Notes under the pieces: model-generated
Database searches by the model: none
Told to the model about the DNA's origin: nothing
The model's input: the letters and a program-made list of their open reading frames with translations, nothing else
Source: Halorubrum sp. PV6
Lineage (GTDB): Archaea; Halobacteriota; Halobacteria; Halobacteriales; Haloferacaceae
Length of the DNA stretch: 64,000 nucleotides
Assembly: GCF_003990725.2 (NCBI RefSeq)
Contig: NZ_CP030064.1
Location: 1,674,001 to 1,738,000, forward strand
Reading direction: 5' to 3'
Part shown: positions 41,210-48,480 of the stretch, piece by piece
Position numbering within the stretch: the first letter of the stretch is position 1
Layout of the letters: each line of letters starts with the position of its first letter
Position numbers and translations under genes: made by a program

Positions 41210-42504
41210 GCGACCGATTCGTCGCCGGAGGCGACTTCTCTCGGATCGCGGAGACGTTCCAACTGACGGAGCTGCCGCAGGTCGACGTCGAGAAGTTCGA
41301 CACGGTAGAGCGCGCCGCGGTCGAGCGCGTGATCACCGAACAGCAGGAGTCGCTCGCCCGGCTCCAGAGCAACGTGCTCGACGTTCGCGCCGAGCGCGAC
41401 GCGCTCGATCACCGCCTCTCGACGCTGATCGACGACCGCGACCGGCTGCAGGACCGCGTGCGAGAGCTGGAGGCCGAACGGCCCGCGCTGGAGCCGAAGG
41501 CGGTCTTCGCGAACCTCGGCGCGGCGCTGGAGGCGGCCGACGACGACCTCTCGACCGAGCGCTACCGCGTCGACGACGTCGACTTCACGCTGAAGGCGAA
41601 CCTGACCCAGACCGAGGACGGGGTTCGGATGCACCTCCCCTCGTTGGACGAGTCGTCGGTCGCCGCGAACCTCAGCGAGGTCTCCTTCCGGATGCGGGCG
41701 CCGCGCGAGCGCGAGGAGCGCCCCGAGGCGGAGTACGTGGACGTGCCGGACGTGCGCGGGCAGTCCCGCGAGGTCGCGGCGCGCCGGCTCGCCGGTGCCG
41801 GCCTCAGCGTCGGGACGGTCGAGCAGGTGGCCGACCCGACGGCTGCGCCCGGTTCCGTCGTGGAGCAGTTCCCGGACGCGTACGCGGTCGCCGAGCCGGA
41901 CGCGCCGGTCGACCTCCTCGTCGCCGAGGCGGGTGAGGCGCCGGCTGACGAAGAGACGCCGGCAGGCAAGGAGGCGCCGGCTGACGAAGAGACGACCGAC
42001 GCGCCGGCTGACGACGAGACGCCGGCAGACGACGAGACGCCGGCCGAGTCGACAGACGCCCCGGCTGCCGACGGCGAAGCCGAGACCCGGACCGATCGCG
42101 GCGAAGACGAGACGGCGCGCATGGAGGCGTTCCGCCGGGCGATCGTCGCCGTCGCCCCGGAGGTCGGGCCAGCCGTCGCGGACAGGCTCCAGCGGGCCGG
42201 CGTCACGGACCTCGAATCGCTGTTGCGGTTCGACGCCGACGAACTCGCCGAGCGGCTGTCGATCCCGGCCGAACAGATCGTCGCGTTACAGCGGCGGCTC
42301 GAATCGGTCGCCGAGGAGCGATCGCTCGAATCGATCTCCGGAATCGGTCCGACGTACGCGGAGCGGCTCCGAGACGAGGGGGTCGAGACCGTCGCCGACC
42401 TCGCGACGCTCGACCCGGAGACCGTCTCGGCGATCACGCGGGCCTCGACGAGCCGGACCGAAGGCTGGATCAAGCAGGCGCGGCAGGTGACGGCGGAGCG
42501 ATGA
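41206..42504 (+). CDS. Operon protein 4: coiled coil, shared strand motif, PASTA-like and helix-hairpin-helix domains
   Basis: 432 residues, ATGA overlap with gene 3. In order: a coiled coil (about 45-95); YRVDDVDFTLKANL (about 121-134), which resembles the strand motif of proteins 1-3; a PASTA-like repeat (about 185-245, VPDVRGQSREVAARRLAGAG); an acidic linker with repeats of PADEETPA (about 247-300); and two helix-hairpin-helix regions (about 305-370 and 378-428, ISGIGPTYAERLRDEGV). PASTA is normally an extracellular peptidoglycan-binding repeat, but this protein has no signal or membrane helix. The hairpins suggest DNA or protein binding. It looks like the scaffold of the set. Confidence 0.82.
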   Translation: MSDRFVAGGDFSRIAETFQLTELPQVDVEKFDTVERAAVERVITEQQESLARLQSNVLDVRAERDALDHRLSTLIDDRDRLQDRVRELEAERPALEPKAVFANLGAALEAADDDLSTERYRVDDVDFTLKANLTQTEDGVRMHLPSLDESSVAANLSEVSFRMRAPREREERPEAEYVDVPDVRGQSREVAARRLAGAGLSVGTVEQVADPTAAPGSVVEQFPDAYAVAEPDAPVDLLVAEAGEAPADEETPAGKEAPADEETTDAPADDETPADDETPAESTDAPAADGEAETRTDRGEDETARMEAFRRAIVAVAPEVGPAVADRLQRAGVTDLESLLRFDADELAERLSIPAEQIVALQRRLESVAEERSLESISGIGPTYAERLRDEGVETVADLATLDPETVSAITRASTSRTEGWIKQARQVTAER

Positions 42505-42842
42505 GCGACGACGGGAGGGCGGGGGCCAACGCGGATCCGAAGAGCATCGTGGAGCGGTTCGGCGCGTCGGTCGACATCACCGGGCCGGACCCCGACGCGG
42601 ACGGGTTCTTCTTCGTGAAGCGTCCGGCGGCCGTCGACCACGACGCGTTCGTCACCGGCCTTCTGGGGGTGATCGGCGCCACCGACCGACTCGTCGTTCA
42701 CCACCGGTCCGGGTTCGCCATCGTCCGGGTCTCACACGGGCTCGCGGGGCGGCTCCGGGCGTTCTCGTGGATCGACACCGTCGGCGCCGTGCAGTTCGAT
42801 CCGACGCAGTTCGCGGCTGTGACCGGTGCTCCGGTCGAGTGA
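42501..42842 (+). CDS. Operon protein 5, small soluble protein
   Basis: 113 residues, ATGA overlap with gene 4. An acidic N-terminus is followed by an alpha/beta fold with KSIVERFGASVDITG, GFFFVKRPAAVDHDAFVTGL and LVVHHRSGFAIVRVSHGLAG. No family is recognised. It ends the operon; the next gene has its own TATA box. Confidence 0.75.
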   Translation: MSDDGRAGANADPKSIVERFGASVDITGPDPDADGFFFVKRPAAVDHDAFVTGLLGVIGATDRLVVHHRSGFAIVRVSHGLAGRLRAFSWIDTVGAVQFDPTQFAAVTGAPVE

Positions 42843-42879
42843 CGCCCGAAACCGGGGCAAAAGCGGGCGCACCGACAGC

Positions 42880-42887
42880 GTATTTAT
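42880..42887 (+). promoter_or_regulatory. TATA box of the second universal stress protein gene
   Basis: GTATTTAT about 28 bases before ATG 42911. It indicates a separate leaderless transcript after the five-gene operon. Confidence 0.6.
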
Positions 42888-42910
42888 CCCCCGCATGCAA
42901 CCGTGTAGAC

Positions 42911-43390
42911 ATGAGTCTCGTCGTGGTTCCGGTCCGGTTTCCCCCGTCGTCACACTCCGAGGCGACGCTCAGAGAGGCAGTCAGCGTCGCCGAGGCGCGT
43001 GACGCCGACCTGACTATCCTCCACGTAGACCTGTACCAGAACTCCGGCGGCGTCTCCCGGAGAGACCTCAAACGCGCCGTCGAGAAACGGCTCGGTCGGT
43101 TGGACCGCGCTCGATACGTCATCCGGCGCGGGTTCTTGGTTGAGGAGACCATCCTCGAAGAGATCATCGCCGAGGGCGCCGACGTGGTGGTCATCGGCTC
43201 GAAACAGGCCGGGCGCTGGCGGCGCATGGTTCAGAAACTCCTCTCCGACCCCGACATCGACGCGTACCTCCGCGGCGAGCTCGACTGCACCGTGATCACG
43301 GTCAGCGGCAGCGGAGACACGACGACGAACGAGGCCGGCGAAAGCGTCGACGACGCGCCGCCCCTGCCGGACGACGGCACGGACGACTGA
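42911..43390 (+). CDS. Universal stress protein-like nucleotide-binding protein
   Basis: 159 residues. LVVVPVRFPPSSHSEATLRE, ADLTILHVDLYQNSGG and ADVVVIGSKQAGRWRRMVQK with CTVITVSG follow the Usp fold. The glycine-rich ATP loop is altered (GSKQAGRWRRMVQKLLSDPD), so nucleotide binding is uncertain. An acidic tail ends it. ATG 42911 is fixed by the TATA box. Confidence 0.82.
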   Translation: MSLVVVPVRFPPSSHSEATLREAVSVAEARDADLTILHVDLYQNSGGVSRRDLKRAVEKRLGRLDRARYVIRRGFLVEETILEEIIAEGADVVVIGSKQAGRWRRMVQKLLSDPDIDAYLRGELDCTVITVSGSGDTTTNEAGESVDDAPPLPDDGTDD

Positions 43391-43423
43391 GTCGGGGTGT
43401 CGGTTTCGGCGCGAGCGCCCCTT

Positions 43424-44041
43424 TTACCTCTCGTCCGCGACCGAAGCGCGCCGCTCGTACTCGATGACGGTCGCGACGCGGTCTGCGACCGCCGCGCCGA
43501 ACGCGTCTTCGACGAGGTGAAGCGCCAGATCGATCCCCGACGTCACCCCGCCGGCGGTGAGCACGTCGCCGTCGTCGACGACGCGCGCGTCGACCACGTC
43601 CGCGCCCGACTCACGGAGTTCCTCGACCGCCGAGGCGTGCGTGATCGCGCGCCGACCGTCGGTGACGCCGCCCGCAGCGAGCAGCATCGCCCCGGTACAG
43701 ACCGCCGCGATTCGGGTGCCCGCAGCGTGGTGAGCGCTGAGCGCGCGCGGGACCTCGCCCCGCTGTGCCTCCGCCCACGCGCTGGCGGTTTCGTCGCGGT
43801 CGGTCCACCCGCCGCCGGGGACGACGAGCAGGTCCGGCGCGTCCTCGGGGTCCGGGAGCGTCCCGTCGACGCCGACGCGCGTCCCGTGGCTCGCGGTCAC
43901 CGAGTCGCGCTCGTCGGGGGTGACGTACCGGACGCGGCCCGGCCGGTCGCCGGCGTAGCCGAGCGCGTAGTCGAACACCTCGTACGGACCGATCGCGTCC
44001 AGTTCGTCGAACCCGTCGTACAGCAGAATATCGACGTTCAC
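43424..44041 (-). CDS. DJ-1/PfpI family protein
   Basis: 205 residues. VDILLYDGFDELDAIGPYEV, LLVVPGGGW and IAAVCTGAMLLAAGG with nucleophile-elbow C115 are typical of the glutamine-amidotransferase-like DJ-1/PfpI fold, followed by GVTSGIDLALHLVE. It may be a deglycase, isonitrile hydratase-like or chaperone protein. I prefer GTG 44041 because it begins the first strand; GTG 44101 in the same frame would overlap the Sco1 stop. Confidence 0.82.
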   Translation of the reverse strand: MNVDILLYDGFDELDAIGPYEVFDYALGYAGDRPGRVRYVTPDERDSVTASHGTRVGVDGTLPDPEDAPDLLVVPGGGWTDRDETASAWAEAQRGEVPRALSAHHAAGTRIAAVCTGAMLLAAGGVTDGRRAITHASAVEELRESGADVVDARVVDDGDVLTAGGVTSGIDLALHLVEDAFGAAVADRVATVIEYERRASVADER

Positions 44042-44097
44042 TACCGGGGCCGTACGCGGTCGGGCGTCATGGCTGTTCCCCCGGAACGCGTGCCTGC

Positions 44098-44784
44098 TCA
44101 CTCGTCGGCGAACGCTTCGACGACCGCCTCGATGTCGCCGGCGACGCGGTCGGGGTCGACCCGTTCACCGCGGTACGCGCGCTCGACGACCCCGTCCGGG
44201 TTGACGAGCAGCGTGACGACGATGTGGGTGAAGTCGTACCCCTGCAGCCGAGCGCTTTCGGTCGTGCGCTCGAAGCCGATCCCGAGTCGCTCCTGTACCA
44301 CCGTCTTCGCCCGCTCCGGCGTCTCGGGGCGGAGGTAGTGCCAGTTCCCCGATTCGAGGTTCACGCCGAGCGACGCGGCGTTGTCGCGAAGCGCCGCCTC
44401 GTCGTCGCGTTCGGGGTCGAACGTGATCGGGAGAAACAGCGTCTCGTCGGTGATTCCCGCCTCGGCGACGCGGCGTTGGACCCCGACGAGCTGTCGGAGG
44501 AGGATGCCGCACTCCGCGGGACAGTAGGTGAAGATGCCGGTCACGACCGCGGTCCGGTCTATCGCCTCGCTGTCGATGGTGACCCCGGCGATCGGGTCTC
44601 GTAGTTCGAAGGGCGGGAGCCGCTGGCCGTAGGCGGGGTACGCGAGGTCCTCGCTGTCCGCGATCTGGTCTTCCTGCGGATCGAGGACGACGCCGTCCGG
44701 CTGGTCGCCGAGGACGGAGCTACACCCGGCGGTCGCGCCGGTCGTCGCCGCGGCGATCCCGCCGAGCAGCGCGCGTCGTCGCAT
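44098..44784 (-). CDS. Sco1/SenC-like copper-binding lipoprotein
   Basis: 228 residues. It has a signal with lipobox TAGC (C21). The thioredoxin fold carries the copper motif TYCPAECG (C88, C92), and DFTHIVVTLLVNPDG supplies the usual histidine. Sco proteins deliver copper to cytochrome oxidase or other copper enzymes outside the membrane. It sits with nosD, nosF, nosY and nosL homologues, suggesting copper-centre assembly. ATG 44784 gives the clean signal peptide. Confidence 0.9.
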   Translation of the reverse strand: MRRRALLGGIAAATTGATAGCSSVLGDQPDGVVLDPQEDQIADSEDLAYPAYGQRLPPFELRDPIAGVTIDSEAIDRTAVVTGIFTYCPAECGILLRQLVGVQRRVAEAGITDETLFLPITFDPERDDEAALRDNAASLGVNLESGNWHYLRPETPERAKTVVQERLGIGFERTTESARLQGYDFTHIVVTLLVNPDGVVERAYRGERVDPDRVAGDIEAVVEAFADE

Positions 44785-44857
44785 ACGAAAATTGACGGCC
44801 TGCGCGCCCATAACCAATCTGGTGCGGGCGTCGAACGGGGCGTTCGAGCGCCGACGT

Positions 44858-45729
44858 TTATAACGGAGCGTAGTACGGGATCGGCGGGTGCGGCAGCGAG
44901 ACGCCGAGCGTCGCGAGCCCGTGTTGGAGCGGGATGTACCCGAGCGCGACGAAGGCGACGCCGAGGACCCGATGGAGTCGCATCCGCGTCTCGACGCTCA
45001 CGGCGCCGAACACGGTCCCGAAGAGGAACATCGCCGGGACGGTCCCGAGTCCGAGCGCGGCGAGCGCGACCGCGCCGCCGAGCGCGCTCCCCTGGACGAA
45101 CGCGTACAGAAACGCCGGGTACAGGAGCGGACACGGCAAGAGCCCGTGTGCAGCCCCGAGGCCGACGATCCGCCAGTCACCGACCCACGCGTCGACGCGG
45201 GGAACGATCCGGTGCGTGACGGCGGCGGACGCCGCCTCGATTCCCGGCACCGGAATCCGCTGGATCTCCAGTTTGAGCGCGTACCGGACGCCGATGGCCA
45301 TCACGGCCGCGCCGACGACCAGCCCCGTGAGCGCGTGTACGTCGTCGGCGACCGTCGTCACCGTTCGCCCGGTGACGAACGCGAGGCTCCCCGCGAGCCC
45401 GAAGAGGCCGCCGATGGTGGCGTAGCTCGCGGTCCGGCCGAGGTTGAACAGCGCGTGCTGTCGCACCTGGCGCACGGTGAGGTCGTCGCCGCCGCCGGCC
45501 CGCGAGGGCCGCCCGTCCCGTCCGCGCCGTCTGCGCGCATCCGGTCCGCGTACGTCGAGACCAGCGGGCCGCACATGCCGAGGCAGTGAGCGCCCCCGAG
45601 GAGGCCGACGAGGAGGAAGACGCCGAGGCTCAGCGGCTCGGCGGCGTAGATGCTCCCGCTCGGCTCACAGGTCGTCGTCGCGAGGACGAGACGGCTCCCC
45701 AGCGACTCGACGACCCCGAGATTCTCCAT
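44858..45729 (-). pseudogene. SafE/TauE-like membrane protein split by a frameshift
   Basis: The N-terminal frame (from ATG 45729) reads PLSLGVFLLVGLLGGAHCLG, then MCGPLVSTYADRMRADGADG, and then degenerates. The frame one base over continues in the same direction with RQHALFNLGRTASYATIGGL, AAHGLLPCPLLYPAFLYAFV and further helices to 44858. The join lies in a G+C-rich run at about 45480-45500 (GGCGGCGGCGACGAC), where one base appears missing. Together they make a complete protein with about six helices and the GGAHCxGMCGP and HGLLPC motifs of cytochrome-biogenesis or heavy-metal SafE-type transporters. It is a real mutation, a sequencing error, or programmed slippage. Confidence 0.75.
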
Positions 45730-45822
45730 GGCCGATCGAACGCGTGGGGCGACCCTAACGGATCTGGTGTGAACGACGAACGACGGGGGCGCGATGTCGA
45801 GGGGGTATAAAAGGCGCGTCGC

Positions 45823-46326
45823 TCACTCGAAGAGGCTGTCGACGGTCCGGACGAACCGGTCGACGATCCGGTCCGGCAGCGACGCCGACACCTCGTCGAG
45901 CAGCGCCGCGGTCTGTTCGGGGCGAGCGAGCGAGAGGCGCATGGGACGGTCGTCGGACTTCTCGACGATGCCGCTCTCTGCGAGGTTCGAGACGTGCCAC
46001 GAGACCGTGCTGCGCGCCAAGTCGAGTTCCTCGACGAGCGTCGTCGTCCGCGTCGGCCCGTCGGCGTGGAGCCTGACGAGTATCGCACGCGCCGTCTCCC
46101 GACGCAGGAAGGCGAGCGCGCGCCGCTCCCACGGGTCGAAGTCGGGGTCGAAGTAGTGAGCCCGGCCGGCGATACGCTCGACCGCGACCTCGTCGGCGCG
46201 GACGAGCCGGCGGAGGTGGTACTGCGCCTGTCCGGTGGCGATGTCGAGGTCGCGGCTCACCCGGTTGAAGTGGACACCCGGCGTGTCGCGGACGTGACGG
46301 CGGACTCGGGCTCTGGTGTCCGGCAT
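45823..46326 (-). CDS. Double winged-helix transcriptional regulator
   Basis: 167 residues with two winged helices: VHFNRVSRDLDIATGQAQYH then LRRLVRADEVAVER, and TTTLVEELDLARSTVSWHVS then NLAESGIVEKSDDRP. Haloarchaeal regulators of this design often control neighbouring metal or respiratory genes, so it may govern the Sco1/SafE and Nos genes on either side. The target is inferred from position only. Confidence 0.85.
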   Translation of the reverse strand: MPDTRARVRRHVRDTPGVHFNRVSRDLDIATGQAQYHLRRLVRADEVAVERIAGRAHYFDPDFDPWERRALAFLRRETARAILVRLHADGPTRTTTLVEELDLARSTVSWHVSNLAESGIVEKSDDRPMRLSLARPEQTAALLDEVSASLPDRIVDRFVRTVDSLFE

Positions 46327-46440
46327 GGCTGGTCGCTACACGCTACCGGATCGGCGTATAAAGCGGTCGCGGGCGTTCCCCTCGCGCGAGAACGGCCGAG
46401 GGGTGTATTCTTGACGCGTGCGCTCGTACAGCTCAGAAGC

Positions 46441-46788
46441 GTGAACCCGATTCCCGTCACCGCGGCCGCCGGCGCGTGGGGCGTAGAGGGATCGCTGCCG
46501 CTGCTCGCCGTCGTGTTCGTCGCCGGTCTCGGGACGGGGCTCCTCTTTCTCGTGAGCCTTGTCGCGTACCGTCGCCGGCGAAGCGCGCAGTACGCCCTGA
46601 TAAGCGTCGCCGTCGGCGCGCTCCTCGCACGTTCGGTCGTGGGCGCGGGCACCGTCCTCGGCGTCGTGCCGATGCCGGTCCACCACTTCCTCGAACACAG
46701 CCTCGACTTCCTCATCGCCGCGGTCGTCCTCTACGCGGTGTACGCGTACGCGCCGGGCTCCGTCGGCGGCGACGCGCCCCCGGAGTGA
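46441..46788 (+). CDS. Small polytopic membrane protein in the Nos cluster
   Basis: 115 residues from GTG 46441. Three hydrophobic helices (about 18-40, 48-70 and 80-100) with PVHHFLEHSLDFL in a loop that could bind metal. It resembles haloarchaeal proteins annotated DUF7471, though I am unsure. A TTG at 46411 is an alternative start. It is convergent with nosY and divergent from the regulator gene. Confidence 0.65.
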   Translation: MNPIPVTAAAGAWGVEGSLPLLAVVFVAGLGTGLLFLVSLVAYRRRRSAQYALISVAVGALLARSVVGAGTVLGVVPMPVHHFLEHSLDFLIAAVVLYAVYAYAPGSVGGDAPPE

Positions 46789-46795
46789 CGCGCGG

Positions 46796-47656
46796 TCAGT
46801 CCCGGACCCCGCGCCGGACCCGCTCGACGGCCGCGTCGACGCGCCGGCCGTACGCCAGCGTGACCCCGGAGGCGACGGCGCCGACGAGCGTCCACCCGAC
46901 CAGCGCGCCGACCGCGCGGGTCGTCGAGACGAACCCGCCGGCCGGCGCGAAGGCGACGCCGACCACGTGTTCGAAGACGAGCCCGCGGAACGCCCCGTTC
47001 GGCGTCACGGCGAGCGACCCCGGTATCGTCGACGCGGGCGCGCCGGCACCGAGCGACCGGAGCAACAGGAGGTCGCCGCCGAGGACCCCGGCGAGGAGCG
47101 CGAGGACGCCGAGCGCGATGGCGCTGCGCCGACTCGACGCCAGCGCCGAGACGGCCGCCGCGAGCGAGACGTACGCCGCCCCGAAGAGGAGGACGAAGGC
47201 GAGGAACCGCAGGTACAGCACCGGCGAGTCGATTCCGGAGTGGGTCGCGAAGATGCCCGTGTCCGGCGCGGCGGTCAGCCAGACCACGACGCCGACGACC
47301 GCGTACGGGACGCCCACGACCCCCACGAGCGCGACGACCCGCGCCAGCAGCACGCCGGCGACGTACTCGCCGACCCGGACCGGGTACGTCCGGATCACCG
47401 CGAGCTCGCCGCTCGCGCCGTCGGTGAGCAGCGCACGATACCCCAACACGACGGCGGCGAGCGGGACGAGCGCCTCGGTCGGGAGGAGCAGGTCGACGAC
47501 CGCCGGCACGAACCCGGTCGCGCCCCCGCCGCCCGCCGCGACGAGGCCGCCGACGGCAACGAGCAGACCGACCGCCAACACGCCGTAGCCCGGCGTTCGG
47601 GCGACCGTGGCGAGTTCGCGCCGGAACACGGTCGCGACGCCGGTCGCAGCGCTCAT
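46796..47656 (-). CDS. nosY: NosY-like ABC transporter permease
   Basis: 286 residues with six membrane helices: RRELATVARTPGYGVLAVGL at the start, VLGYRALLTDGASGELAVIR, and RYLRF-type helices. This is the membrane part of the NosDFY transporter, which in denitrifiers supports assembly of the CuZ centre of nitrous oxide reductase. It overlaps nosF by four bases. Confidence 0.83.
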   Translation of the reverse strand: MSAATGVATVFRRELATVARTPGYGVLAVGLLVAVGGLVAAGGGGATGFVPAVVDLLLPTEALVPLAAVVLGYRALLTDGASGELAVIRTYPVRVGEYVAGVLLARVVALVGVVGVPYAVVGVVVWLTAAPDTGIFATHSGIDSPVLYLRFLAFVLLFGAAYVSLAAAVSALASSRRSAIALGVLALLAGVLGGDLLLLRSLGAGAPASTIPGSLAVTPNGAFRGLVFEHVVGVAFAPAGGFVSTTRAVGALVGWTLVGAVASGVTLAYGRRVDAAVERVRRGVRD

Positions 47657-48480
47657 CGGTCCGACACCCCCGTGACGTGGACCGCCGCGTCGGACTCCTC
47701 GCCGGCGCTTTCCTCGGCGTTGGCGCCGTCTCGGTCAGTTCCGTCGCCGCCCTCGCCCTCGTCAGCGGCGCCGGCTCCCCGTCTCGCGTCGCCGGCGACG
47801 ACCCGATACAGCGCTCCCACGTCGGCGACGCCGTACTCGTCGAGTACCGCATCGCGCGGCCCCGCGGCGGCGACGCGTCCCCGGTGCATCACCACGACGT
47901 GGTCGGCGTGAGCGTCGACGAGGTCGAGCGCGTGCGAGGAGAGGACGACCGCCGTGTCGCCGTCGGCCCGGTCTGCCGCCGCGCCGAACGCGCGCTCTCG
48001 CATCCCCGGATCGAGGCCGCTCGCCGGTTCGTCGAGGACGACGAGCGACGGGTCGCCGAGGACGGCCTGCGCGATGCCGAGCAGCCGGCGCATCCCGCCC
48101 GAGAGCGCCTCGACGGGCTTTTCTGCGGCGTCGGCGAGTCCGACGCGGTCCAGCGCCGCGTCGGGGTCGTCGTCGACGAGTCGCGCGTAGAACGCCAGCG
48201 TCTCGCGGGCCGTGAACCCGTCTCGGAAGGGGACCCGCTGCGGGAGGTAGCCGACCGGCTTCGCGCCCGCCGCCTCGGGCACGCGAACCGTCCCCGCGGT
48301 TGGCTCCGTCGCGCCGGCCAACACTCGAAGCAGCGTCGACTTCCCGGAGCCGTTCGGGCCGACGACGGCGGTGAGGCCGGGGTCGACCGCGAGCGACACC
48401 GAGGACAAGACGGGCACGCCGCCGTAGGTACGAGTGACCTCTGTGAGGGTCGCGAGGGAGGATTCAGACACTCGTCTCAC
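47653..48480 (-). CDS. nosF: NosF-like ABC transporter ATP-binding protein
   Basis: 275 residues. Walker A GPNGSGKST (41-49), signature LSGGMRRLLGIAQAVL, Walker B LVVLDEPASGLDPG and the switch His in VVLSSHALDLV. A long acidic tail (about 225-275) ends with VTGVSDR. It overlaps nosY by ATGA and nosD by 17 bases, so the three are co-translated. Confidence 0.9.
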   Translation of the reverse strand: MRRVSESSLATLTEVTRTYGGVPVLSSVSLAVDPGLTAVVGPNGSGKSTLLRVLAGATEPTAGTVRVPEAAGAKPVGYLPQRVPFRDGFTARETLAFYARLVDDDPDAALDRVGLADAAEKPVEALSGGMRRLLGIAQAVLGDPSLVVLDEPASGLDPGMRERAFGAAADRADGDTAVVLSSHALDLVDAHADHVVVMHRGRVAAAGPRDAVLDEYGVADVGALYRVVAGDARRGAGAADEGEGGDGTDRDGANAEESAGEESDAAVHVTGVSDR

